Assembly (NCBI GenBank): GCA_937928475.1
Contig: CALFVE010000128.1
Span: 1 to 7,770, forward strand
Source: an uncultured bacterium
GTDB lineage: Bacteria; Armatimonadota; Zipacnadia; Zipacnadales; Zipacnadaceae
Direction of reading: 5' to 3'
DNA: 7,770 bases
Shown: in pieces, positions 1-6,364 of the stretch
Layout: each line of letters starts with the position of its first letter
Numbering within the stretch: position 1 is the first letter of the stretch
Made by a program: the position numbers and the translations under genes
The notes under the pieces: model-generated
Seen by the model: the letters and a program-made list of their open reading frames with translations, nothing else
What the model was told of the DNA's origin: nothing
Databases searched by the model: none

Positions 1-252
1 CGCCACCAGGTGCTCGTGCACGATCTTGACAATCTGCTGAGCCGGATTGAGGCCCCGGAGAATCTCTTCGCCCAGTGCCTCCTGCTGGACGCGATTGATA
101 AAGTCCTTGACGACGTCGTAAGCGACGTCGGCCTCCAGCAGGGCCACCCGGATTTCTTTGAGGCCCTCGCGGACCTCTTTGGGTCCCAATTTCCCCCGGG
201 CGCTCAGCCGACGGAAGGCACTTTGGAGTCTCTCAGTCAGAATCTCGAACAT
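1..252 (-). CDS. ffh: Signal recognition particle protein Ffh, N-terminal part (runs off window)
   Basis: Ffh is the SRP GTPase that, with 4.5S RNA, binds signal sequences emerging from the ribosome and hands the complex to FtsY at the membrane. Only residues 1-84 are in the window, all within the helical N domain. They begin MFEILTERLQSAFRRLSARG and continue with the family-typical stretches VALLEADVAYDVVKDF (about 36-51) and QQIVKIVHEHL (about 72-82). The P-loop and the methionine-rich M domain lie beyond the window. I chose the ATG at 252 because MFE-LTERL is the usual Ffh N-terminus and no in-frame start is visible in the codons just upstream. A GGGA about 9 nt before the start is a weak ribosome binding site. 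The gene lies downstream of ribF but has its own strong promoter, so it can be expressed independently of the nusA-ribF operon. Identification rests on sequence similarity recalled from the family. Confidence 0.93.
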   Translation of the reverse strand, partial: MFEILTERLQSAFRRLSARGKLGPKEVREGLKEIRVALLEADVAYDVVKDFINRVQQEALGEEILRGLNPAQQIVKIVHEHLVA

Positions 253-383
253 GACAGCATTTCCCGGGCGATCGCAACCGCCGGCGCGCCCATCTGGAGA
301 CGGCAAACAAAGCGCCGGCGTTGGCCGCGCCAGCCCTTGTGTGGCTTTCCCGACGCCGGCTCCCTCTGCGTCTGTGACCGCGA
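253..383 (-). promoter_or_regulatory. Structured 5' leader of ffh
   Basis: This is the roughly 130-nt leader between the predicted start site of the ffh promoter and the ffh ATG. On the minus strand GCCGGCGT (360-353) is perfectly complementary to ACGCCGGC (321-314). The enclosed 31 nt can form two small helices, AGCC/GGCT (346-332) and GGC/GCC (331-323). The outer stem is followed by GCTTTGTTTGCC, which is T-rich only in part. It could be a weak terminator or attenuator, or simply a stable GC-rich leader. It does not contain a recognisable 4.5S RNA tetraloop region. No known riboswitch was recognised. Confidence 0.35.
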
Positions 384-389
384 CAAGTG

Positions 390-419
390 AGTATAAGCGA
401 TGCCCCCGCGCTTTGTCAA
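390..419 (-). promoter_or_regulatory. Predicted sigma-70/SigA promoter for ffh
   Basis: On the minus strand a perfect -35 hexamer TTGACA (419-414) and a 5-of-6 -10 hexamer TATACT (395-390) are separated by 18 nt. The expected start site is near 382-384. The TGA stop codon of ribF is inside the -35 hexamer, so the promoter begins exactly where the coding region ends. It points at ffh. This is the best promoter match I found on the minus strand, and it stands out in otherwise GC-rich DNA. Confidence 0.75.
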
Positions 420-1414
420 CGGCTGCGAGAGCCGCGTAACGCGCCGGAGGGTCCGGCCTCCGCGGCGCGCTGCGGGCCGGCCACCCAGTCGCGCACCGCG
501 GCCACATCCGCCGTGATTTGCCGGACCAGGTCTTCCCGCCGGGCGAATCGTTCCTGCGCGCGCAGGAACTGGCCGAAGCGCACCGTGATCTCGCGCCCCA
601 GGGTCTCGCCTGCGAAGTCCAGCACATGCGCCTCCAGGTAGCGCACATCGTCGTGGTCCCGGAAGGTGGGGGAGGGACCGACTACGATCGCCGCCGGCAG
701 GTCATCGCTCTCTTCGTCCAGGCCGACAAGCCCCGCGTAGACCCCCTCTGCGGGCACCAGTTTGGGTGGAGGTACGCGGAGATTAGCAGTGGGGAAGCCC
801 AGCGCCGCTCCCCGCCCTCGGCCCTTTACCACTTCGCCCCGGCAAGAGTACATCCGCCCCAGCAGGCCGTTGGCCTCTTCTACCCTCCCAGTCCAGAGCA
901 GTTCCCGGATGCGGGTAGAGGAAACCGGGTACCCATTGCTCTCCAGCAGGGGAAGAACGCGAACCTGGAACCCCAGGTCGCAGCCGAGCCGGCTCAGCGT
1001 GGCTATGTCTCCGCTGGCCCGCCGCCCGAAGGTGTGCGTCTCACTGGCGACGACCACTGCGGCGTTCATGCAAGCGACCAGTACCTCGCGAGCGAAGTCC
1101 TCCGGCAGCATCTCCTGCAGCGTCTCATCGAACCTCGCCACCACCAGAGTCTCTACGCCTAGGGATCCCAGCAGCGCTCGGCGCTCTTCGGGCAGGGTGA
1201 GCCGAATGTCGGGGCGACCGAGTCGCCCGAAGATCTCCGCGGGGGTCGGCTCAAAGGTCAGCACCGAGACCTCTGCGCCGGTCTCTTGCGCCGCCTGCGA
1301 GGCCACCTCCAGTAGGCGCCGGTGGCCCCGATGCACCCCGTCGAAGGCGCCCAGGGTTACCACCCGGCGAGTCAGGCCGCAAGGCACATTCTCGAGGCCG
1401 AGGTAGTATTTCAT
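416..1414 (-). CDS. ribF: Bifunctional riboflavin kinase / FMN adenylyltransferase (FAD synthetase)
   Basis: RibF phosphorylates riboflavin to FMN and then adenylylates FMN to FAD, in the cytosol. The 332-residue protein has the usual two-domain length. The N-terminal nucleotidyltransferase domain (about 15-165) carries GAFDGVHRGH at 22-31, the HxGH-type nucleotide-binding motif, and SSTRIR at 165-170. The C-terminal flavokinase domain (about 183-310) carries GAALGFPTANL at 202-212, GVYAGLV at 224-230, GPSPTF at 246-251 and EAHVLDF at 261-267, whose Glu is the expected catalytic base. An oddity is residues 122-130, VASETHTFG, where the family usually has a G-x-(D/N)-F-x-F/Y-G type segment. 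The ATG overlaps the truB stop as ATGA and has no good Shine-Dalgarno sequence, which suggests translation by coupling to truB. It is the last gene before the ffh promoter and no convincing intrinsic terminator follows it. Confidence 0.96.
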   Translation of the reverse strand: MKYYLGLENVPCGLTRRVVTLGAFDGVHRGHRRLLEVASQAAQETGAEVSVLTFEPTPAEIFGRLGRPDIRLTLPEERRALLGSLGVETLVVARFDETLQEMLPEDFAREVLVACMNAAVVVASETHTFGRRASGDIATLSRLGCDLGFQVRVLPLLESNGYPVSSTRIRELLWTGRVEEANGLLGRMYSCRGEVVKGRGRGAALGFPTANLRVPPPKLVPAEGVYAGLVGLDEESDDLPAAIVVGPSPTFRDHDDVRYLEAHVLDFAGETLGREITVRFGQFLRAQERFARREDLVRQITADVAAVRDWVAGPQRAAEAGPSGALRGSRSR

Positions 1415-2331
1415 GTTGAGCCCGCGTGCTTGGGGAGAATCGTTTCCGGTCGCAGCAGCACGCCCTCGGCACCTGGCTGGACCCGGGCGACACCGATCAA
1501 GCGGCCGACTGCATCGAGCAAGCGGACAGCGGCACCGGCTGCTGGGGTCGAGCCGCCCTCGGGTACCTCGACGGCAACTCCGTTGCGCACCAGGCGCTCC
1601 TGGGCCTCGTCAAGCGCCAGGGCCGGTAACTCCGCCAGCGCCTCGGCCGGCGGCACCACCAGGCTGGCCAACTCCCGCCGCCAGGCCGCCTCCTCGACTT
1701 CCTCCATCGTCCAGGCCCGCTCCAGGCAGAACCGGCCGACCCGCGTTCGCACCAGGAAGGACAAGTATGCCTCCGTATTGAGCGACCGGGCCAGGGCAGC
1801 GACTAGACTGCGCACATACGTGCCGCTCGCGCATTCCAGGTCGGTCACGGCGATCGTCGGGGGGCCGGGGTCAAACGACCGCAGCGTCCAGGAGTAGACG
1901 CGCATCGTGCGTTCGGGCGGCTGCTCCGCCTTGCCGCGGCGAGCCTGCTGGTGCAGAGGGCGCCCGCCTGACTTGATCGCCGAGTATCGCGGCACAGGCA
2001 GAACTAGATCGCCCACCAGACTAGCGAGTGCCTCCTGCACCTGGGCCTCGCGCAGATCGGAGGCCTCGGCTCGGGCTACCACCCGGCCCTCTGCATCCCC
2101 CGTGTCCGTGCTGACGCCAAAAGTGATCTCCGCCCGGTAGGCCTTGTCGCAGCCTATCAGGTACTGGGACAGGCGCGTCGCCTGCCCCACGCACAGGAGC
2201 AAGAGGCCCGCCGCCGCCGGATCCAGCGTTCCCGTGTGCCCGGCTTTGAGGCCGGTGACCCGGCGCAGGAAGTCCACGCAGTCATGCGAGGTCATCCCCG
2301 GCGGTTTGACCAGGGCCAAAACGCCGTCCAT
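1411..2331 (-). CDS. truB: tRNA pseudouridine(55) synthase TruB
   Basis: TruB converts U55 of the tRNA T-loop to pseudouridine and also acts as a tRNA folding chaperone. The protein has 306 residues, normal for the family. Conserved elements in order are LVKPPGMTSHD (7-17), GHTGTLDP (31-38) with the catalytic aspartate at 37, KAYRAEITFGVSTDTGDAEG (62-81), RYSAIKSGGRPLHQQARRG (114-132) and ASGTYVRSL (167-175). The last about 55 residues, including VRLLDAVGRLIGVARV, look like the C-terminal PUA-like domain. The start overlaps the nrnA stop as TGATG, and GGAGGA (2346-2341) lies 9 nt upstream inside nrnA, which supports this start. The stop overlaps the ribF start. It is therefore translated as part of a tightly coupled nrnA-truB-ribF unit. 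Confidence 0.97.
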   Translation of the reverse strand: MDGVLALVKPPGMTSHDCVDFLRRVTGLKAGHTGTLDPAAAGLLLLCVGQATRLSQYLIGCDKAYRAEITFGVSTDTGDAEGRVVARAEASDLREAQVQEALASLVGDLVLPVPRYSAIKSGGRPLHQQARRGKAEQPPERTMRVYSWTLRSFDPGPPTIAVTDLECASGTYVRSLVAALARSLNTEAYLSFLVRTRVGRFCLERAWTMEEVEEAAWRRELASLVVPPAEALAELPALALDEAQERLVRNGVAVEVPEGGSTPAAGAAVRLLDAVGRLIGVARVQPGAEGVLLRPETILPKHAGST

Positions 2332-3296
2332 CAGGTCTGCTCCTCCAAGAGGGCCTCCAGGCGGCCCAGGACCTGCCCGACGACCGACTCCTCACTGCCG
2401 AAGACTTCGCAGCCGGAGGCGACGGCATGCCCGCCGCCCCGGAATTCCCGGGCCACCCGCCCGACGTCCAGCCGGCGCGAGCGCAGGCTCACCCGCCAGG
2501 TAGCCTCCCCGGCTTGCTTGAACAACGCGCAGATCTCGGCTCCCTCCAGAGCGCGCAGGAGGTCCACCACGCCGTCGGTGTCCTCCTCCCGCGCCTCGGT
2601 CGCCGCAAAGTCCTCGCTGCGTAGCACCGCGTACACCAAGCGGCCGTCGCGGCGGGTGGTGGCTCCCAGCAGGGCCCGCCCGCGCAGGCGCAGGGCCGGC
2701 AGACTCAGTTGCGCCGAAGAATGGTGGTGAGTCTCATAAGGATTAGCGCCAGCCGCCACCAGTTCGGCAGCCACGGCGAAGGCTTCGGCATCGGTGTTCT
2801 GGTAGGTAAAGTAGCCGGTATCCCCGGCCAGCCCCGCGTAGAGGCAGGTCGCGAGATCCGGGGTAACCGGCTGTAGCAGTCCCTGGATCACACGGTAGAC
2901 CAGGAGCGCGGAGGCGGCGGCCGTTTCATCCAGATAGGCCGCCGTAGCCACCAAGCGGGCGTCCGGGTGGTGATCAATAACGGCTACCTGCGGGCATTGC
3001 CGGCCCACCGCCTCGAGCGCCCCCAGCCGAGACAGGTCGCCGGCATCCACCAAGACGAGAAGCGGCGCCGGCTGGGGCTCGGCGGTCATCTCCTCCCAAT
3101 GCGGCAGGAAACGGTAGCGCTGAGGAACGGGATCAGCGCAAGCGATCTGCACCTGCTTGCCTAGCCTGCGCAGGGCTACCCCCAAGGCCAAGGTGGAGCC
3201 CAGCGCATCGGCATCGGGCTTCTCATGAGTGGCGACCAGGATAGCCGACGCACCGGAGAGGAGATCGAGCAGCGGGCGAGGAGGGAGAGCAGGCAT
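2331..3296 (-). CDS. nrnA: DHH/DHHA1 phosphoesterase, NrnA-like nanoRNase / pAp phosphatase
   Basis: Members of this family degrade very short RNAs (nanoRNA) from the 3' or 5' end and dephosphorylate pAp, and some act on cyclic-dinucleotide breakdown products. The 321-residue protein has the standard two-domain layout. The DHH domain shows THEKPDADALGS (23-34), VDAGDLSRLG (83-92), IDHHPD (107-112) and GLAGDTGYF (155-163), which supply the metal-binding Asp and His residues. The DHHA1 substrate-binding domain ends with GGGHAVASG (287-295). All key residues are present, so it should be active. The exact substrate cannot be read from sequence. It starts 3 nt after the rbfA stop, with GAGGAAGG in the last codons of rbfA about 7 nt before the ATG, and its stop overlaps truB. 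The position between rbfA and truB is a familiar one in Gram-positive bacteria. Confidence 0.93.
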   Translation of the reverse strand: MPALPPRPLLDLLSGASAILVATHEKPDADALGSTLALGVALRRLGKQVQIACADPVPQRYRFLPHWEEMTAEPQPAPLLVLVDAGDLSRLGALEAVGRQCPQVAVIDHHPDARLVATAAYLDETAAASALLVYRVIQGLLQPVTPDLATCLYAGLAGDTGYFTYQNTDAEAFAVAAELVAAGANPYETHHHSSAQLSLPALRLRGRALLGATTRRDGRLVYAVLRSEDFAATEAREEDTDGVVDLLRALEGAEICALFKQAGEATWRVSLRSRRLDVGRVAREFRGGGHAVASGCEVFGSEESVVGQVLGRLEALLEEQT

Positions 3297-3299
3297 CGG

Positions 3300-3698
3300 C
3301 TAGCCTTCCTCGCCGCCAGAGTCCGGCCTTTCGTGCTCGTTGCCGCGCAGCTCCGGTTCCTGCGCGATCTTCTGGAGCAGCATCTCAATCCGCTGGGCGC
3401 GCGCCGCGGTGCGATCGGCCACGAAGAGCAGGCGGGGGGTGTAGCGCAAGACTACGTTCTCCGCGACCAGCCGCTGAATGGTCTTGCGCTGCCGCACCAG
3501 GCTGGCCAGCGCGTGCCGCACCTCCGGCTCTTCGCCGAGGACGCTCACGTACACCTTGGCGTGATGAAGGTCAGGGGAAACCTCCACGCCGGTGATGGTG
3601 ACGCGCTCCGGCGCGGGCTCTTTGAGTTCGCGCTGCAGAATACGGCTGATTTCCGCCTGTAAGAGTGAGTTGACCCGCTCCTGCCGTTGCGTCGGCAT
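3300..3698 (-). CDS. rbfA: Ribosome-binding factor A (30S maturation)
   Basis: RbfA is a small KH-fold protein that binds the 30S subunit during late maturation and helps process the 5' end of 16S rRNA. It is especially needed at low temperature. With the ATG at 3698 the protein has 132 residues, within the family's usual size. It shows the typical start MPTQRQERVNSLLQAEISRIL, the central TITGVEVSPDLHHAKVYVSV (about 34-53), and the C-terminal RYTPRLLFVADRTAARAQRI segment (about 85-104), followed by a charged tail. The reading frame stays open to a start at 3845, but the extra 49 residues are Trp/Arg-rich, lie in repeat-like DNA and have no family similarity. GAGGA (3712-3708) sits 9 nt before the chosen ATG, which decides the start. 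It is followed 3 nt later by nrnA. Confidence 0.94.
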   Translation of the reverse strand: MPTQRQERVNSLLQAEISRILQRELKEPAPERVTITGVEVSPDLHHAKVYVSVLGEEPEVRHALASLVRQRKTIQRLVAENVVLRYTPRLLFVADRTAARAQRIEMLLQKIAQEPELRGNEHERPDSGGEEG

Positions 3699-3931
3699 GG
3701 TCTTCAGTCCTCGTTGGCGCACCGCTCCAAGTGGGGCCGACTCCCAGCCTGCCCTCCCTGGGAAGTAGGGCTGCCTTCCCCACCAGGCTCGCTGCCTCTG
3801 GAACCAGGCTGAAAGCCTGCGCCCTTGCAAGAAGAGCCTCTGCAACCGCCCTCCCCTAAGCAGCCCACGTGGGACGCCCTGCGCCGCAGGAAGTGCTCCC
3901 CTCCGGCCCGGGGTGGTGTTGACGCCGGCTG
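3699..3931 (-). repeat. Repeat-rich spacer between ylxP and rbfA
   Basis: This 233-nt spacer is far longer than the other gaps in the operon. On the minus strand it contains CCTGC-GGC-GCAGG (3890-3878), the perfect palindrome CCCACGTGGG (3873-3864), the hairpin CAGGCT-TTC-AGCCTG (3819-3805), and a 21-nt imperfect tandem duplication (3810-3790 and 3789-3769). The two copies share AGCCTGGT and AGGCAGC, 15 of 21 positions by hand count. It also holds the hairpin GGGAAG/CTTCCC (3780-3760). No promoter or T-tract terminator is visible. The last 20 nt hold the rbfA ribosome binding site. The density of inverted repeats suggests an interspersed palindromic element or a folded leader RNA. I cannot tell which. 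Confidence 0.5.
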
Positions 3932-4219
3932 TCAGAATCTCTCGCGCTGCGTCGCTACCACTTCTGCCCTTGGTTCGCTCGCCACCAAGGCCAGGGCCGC
4001 GTCCAGCACCTCGTCCAGGTGCCGGTCGCCGTTGCTCACCACCGCTACCGCGATCTGGGCGCGGCGCGGCAGATCGTTGTGGCCCACCTCCGCGACCGAG
4101 ACGCGGAAGCGCACGGCGAGGCGGTCGAGTAGGCTGTGGAGGACCTGGCGCTTATCCTTGAGGGTCCGCGCCTCGGGGATGCGGAGGTCAATCGTGAGTA
4201 GGCCCACGTGCACTGCCAT
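3932..4219 (-). CDS. ylxP: YlxP/DUF503 family protein
   Basis: This is a 95-residue protein of the DUF503 family, whose molecular role is poorly known. Family members often sit between infB and rbfA, and the Bacillus homologue is named YlxP. The sequence shows the family signature: MAVHVGLLTIDLRIPEARTL at the N-terminus, then LKDKRQVLHSLLDRLAVRF (about 20-38), then VSVAEVGHNDLPRRAQIAVAVV (about 40-61). The last is the most conserved part of the family as I recall it. I chose the ATG at 4219 because the family starts right before the V-G-x-L strand and GAGG lies 8 nt upstream. A start at 4336 in the same frame would add 39 residues with no family similarity. The context suggests a function linked to ribosome assembly or translation, but this is guilt by association. 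Confidence 0.9.
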   Translation of the reverse strand: MAVHVGLLTIDLRIPEARTLKDKRQVLHSLLDRLAVRFRVSVAEVGHNDLPRRAQIAVAVVSNGDRHLDEVLDAALALVASEPRAEVVATQRERF

Positions 4220-4340
4220 GTCCGTGGCCTCGGTCGGGACGCCGCCCCCCGGATCCCTGGAAGGGAACCGAAGGCGAATTCGCGGCTGCCCAGATAGCGC
4301 TCGCGCGGGACCGGCGTTCGGAAGGCCACAGGGCACGCGC
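4220..4340 (-). other. Spacer between infB and ylxP
   Basis: This is 121 nt without a supported gene. It holds a perfect 10-bp palindrome GCGAATTCGC (4274-4283), a run of six G just before the ylxP start region on the minus strand, and the GAGG ribosome binding site of ylxP. No promoter hexamers or T-tract terminator were seen. Two reading frames stay open through it, but neither resembles a known protein. Confidence 0.6.
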
Positions 4341-6338
4341 CTAGGCGGCGGAGGCGCCGGCGGTCGCCTTGCGCTCTACTTCTACCTGCGCATAGGCTTC
4401 CACTACGTCGCCTTCCTCCCAGCCGCGCCAGTCAGCGACCAGCAAGCCGCACTCGTTGGGCGCCTCCACACTGGCTACGTCGTCCTTAAGATGGCGCAGA
4501 GAGGTCAGTTTGCCCTCGTAGACCGTTTCCCCGCGGCGTTTGACTTCGATCCGCGCACCCCGCTGCATACGCCCGTCAGTGACGCGGCAGCCGGCCACCA
4601 CCCCCAAGCGGGAGATGCGGAAGAGTTGCAGGACCGTGGCGCGTCCCACAAACTGCTCTTCGTAGACGGGCTCCAGCAGGCCGGCTGCGGCCCGCTCGAT
4701 GTCCTCAAGAATCTGGTAGATCACGTTGTAGAGTCGGATCTCCACCCGGTCGTCAGCGGCGACGCGCAGCACGTGGTCATCGGCCAAAACGTTGTAGCCG
4801 ATGACAATGGCCTGCGAGGCCGCCGCCAGGGTGATATCCGACTCGGTAATATCTCCGATGCCGGCTGCCACAATGTTGATATCAACTTCGGGCATGGAAT
4901 CCGACAGTTGCTGCAAAGAGCTCTCCAGCGCCTGAAGGGTGCCCGATACGTCTGCCTTGAGCAGGAGGTTAAGTGTCTTGACCTCCCCGGTATGCAAACC
5001 TCGGTAGAGTTCGTGCAGTTGCACCTCGGCGACGCCGCGCAGTTCCCGCTGGCGGGCCTGCTCCGCGTACTCCTCGGCACGTTGGCGGGCTTCCTTGGGG
5101 CTGGCGACCGCCCGCACTATCTCCCCGGCTTCAGGAACCGCGGACAGCCCCACTATCTCCACCGGGCGCCCCGCTTCCATCTCCTTGATCGACTTGCCGC
5201 GCCAGTCGCGCAGCCGCCGCACCCGTCCGTAGGCGGCGCCAGCCACCACCACGTCGCCCACCGCGATCTTCCCGCTACGCACCAGGACGGTAGCCAGAGC
5301 GCCCTGGGCCGGGTCCAACGAAGACTCGATGACCACGCCGGTGAACTCCGCCGCCGGATCCACCCAGAGCTCCTCGACCTCCGCCAGCAGCAGAATGGTG
5401 TCGAGCAGATTGTCCAGGCCCTGACCGGTCAGCGCTGAGATCTCCACGACGATCTCGTGGCCGCCCCATTCCTCCGGGACGATCTGGTGCTCCAGCAGCT
5501 GCTGCTTGACCCGCGTGGGGTCGGCGTCGGGGAGGTCAATCTTGTTGATCGCCACGATGATGGGCACATTGGCGGCGCGCGCGTGGTTGATGGCCTCGAC
5601 CGTCTGCGGCATCACCCCGTCGTTGGCGGCTACCACCAACACGACGAAGTCAGTGACCTGCGCCCCGCGCGCCCGCATGGCGGTGAAAGCCTTGTGGCCG
5701 GGAGTGTCAATAAAGACGATGCGCTTGCCCCGGTGCTCGATTTCGGAGGCCCCGATGTGCTGGGTGATGCCGCCGTGCTCCGAGGCCGCCACAGCCGTAT
5801 GGCGCAAGGTGTCGAGCAGGGTCGTCTTGCCGTGGTCAACGTGCCCCAGCACGGCAACGATAGGCGGGGCCTCGACCGCGGTCGCCGGCCGCTCCCCGCG
5901 CCGCCGGCGGGCTTCCTGCGCTAGAGTGACCATCCCCGCCTCCTGGCGCGGCGCCGTCTCGGCCTGTTGCAGTTCGCGGATGTGGCGCTCCAGCTCTGCG
6001 ATGCCCACGACCTCCACCGGCCCCCGGCGCGCGGCCAGGCGCCGCTCCTCCTCGGCTGCTTCCTCCCACTCCTCCGGCTCCCCGGCTGTGACCTCGGCCG
6101 GTTTCTTCTCGGCGGCGGCTTGGACTGCGGCTGCTTCCCGTGCTGCCTTGGCTTCCGCCTCCTCCCGGGCGTGGGCTGCTTGCTCGGCCAGGAGTTCGAC
6201 TACCGCCTGCGCGGTGGCCTCGTCAATGGAGCTAGCCACCGTCACGCCGGTCACTCCCACTTGTTCAAGGGCGGCGACCAGCGCCTCGCTGCGCAGGCCC
6301 AGTTTCTTGGCTAAGGCGAAAACTCTGACGCTCGGCAA
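4341..6338 (-). CDS. infB: Translation initiation factor IF-2
   Basis: IF-2 is the GTPase that brings fMet-tRNA to the 30S subunit and promotes subunit joining. It has 665 residues. Residues 4-50 form one IF2_N module, followed by an Ala/Glu/Arg-rich linker (about 52-155). The G domain has GHVDHGKT (165-172), GITQHIGA (190-197), DTPGH (211-215), NKID (265-268) and SAL (301-303), all intact. A beta-barrel domain II (about 330-415), domain III with GIGDITESD (493-501), and the C-terminal fMet-tRNA-binding barrel (about 553-655, with SLRHLKDDVASV) complete it. The second IF2_N module that Gram-positive IF-2 usually has just before the G domain is not apparent. Translation starts at TTG (6338-6336), because no ATG or GTG is in frame nearby and GGAGGT lies 8 nt upstream. 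Its neighbours are nusA upstream (60-nt gap) and ylxP downstream. Confidence 0.97.
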   Translation of the reverse strand: MPSVRVFALAKKLGLRSEALVAALEQVGVTGVTVASSIDEATAQAVVELLAEQAAHAREEAEAKAAREAAAVQAAAEKKPAEVTAGEPEEWEEAAEEERRLAARRGPVEVVGIAELERHIRELQQAETAPRQEAGMVTLAQEARRRRGERPATAVEAPPIVAVLGHVDHGKTTLLDTLRHTAVAASEHGGITQHIGASEIEHRGKRIVFIDTPGHKAFTAMRARGAQVTDFVVLVVAANDGVMPQTVEAINHARAANVPIIVAINKIDLPDADPTRVKQQLLEHQIVPEEWGGHEIVVEISALTGQGLDNLLDTILLLAEVEELWVDPAAEFTGVVIESSLDPAQGALATVLVRSGKIAVGDVVVAGAAYGRVRRLRDWRGKSIKEMEAGRPVEIVGLSAVPEAGEIVRAVASPKEARQRAEEYAEQARQRELRGVAEVQLHELYRGLHTGEVKTLNLLLKADVSGTLQALESSLQQLSDSMPEVDINIVAAGIGDITESDITLAAASQAIVIGYNVLADDHVLRVAADDRVEIRLYNVIYQILEDIERAAAGLLEPVYEEQFVGRATVLQLFRISRLGVVAGCRVTDGRMQRGARIEVKRRGETVYEGKLTSLRHLKDDVASVEAPNECGLLVADWRGWEEGDVVEAYAQVEVERKATAGASAA

Positions 6339-6364
6339 GTCAGCACACCTCCGGGTGTCATGGC
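6339..6364 (-). promoter_or_regulatory. infB ribosome binding site inside a small hairpin, TTG start
   Basis: On the minus strand GGAGGTG (6352-6346) is a strong Shine-Dalgarno sequence 8 nt before the TTG start. ACACC (6358-6354) can pair with GGTGT (6349-6345) around a CGGA loop, which would mask most of the site. An ATG at 6361-6359 in another frame opens a 16-codon frame (MTPGGVLTCRASEFSP) that overlaps the beginning of infB. Together these could tune IF-2 synthesis. The hairpin is only 5 bp, so its effect is uncertain. Confidence 0.45.

Noticed and set aside
253..360. 4.5S/SRP RNA gene next to ffh
   Set aside because: The conserved SRP RNA hairpin with its GGAA-type tetraloop and flanking internal loops is not visible on either strand.
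300..360. Intrinsic terminator after ribF
   Set aside because: The stem is GC-rich but has a 31-nt loop, and the following T-stretch is interrupted by G, so I list it only as leader structure.
237..419. 60-codon minus-strand frame between ribF and ffh
   Set aside because: Its start codon lies inside the -35 box of the promoter, so the ffh transcript would not contain it. It has no similarity that I recognise and overlaps the ffh start.
1415..1480. FMN riboswitch upstream of ribF
   Set aside because: ribF starts within the truB stop codon and the preceding DNA is clearly truB coding sequence without the conserved RFN element.
3699..3845. Upstream start for rbfA adding 49 residues
   Set aside because: The added Trp/Arg-rich sequence lies in repeat DNA and has no RbfA similarity, while the ATG at 3698 has a good ribosome binding site and the family-typical N-terminus.
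4220..4336. Upstream start for ylxP adding 39 residues
   Set aside because: The DUF503 similarity begins at the inner methionine, which is preceded by GAGG at the right distance.
3825..5438. 537-codon open frame on the plus strand
   Set aside because: It runs antisense to infB, ylxP and the spacers, all of which are supported by conserved motifs. The translation shows no domain, and long antisense frames are expected in high-GC coding DNA.
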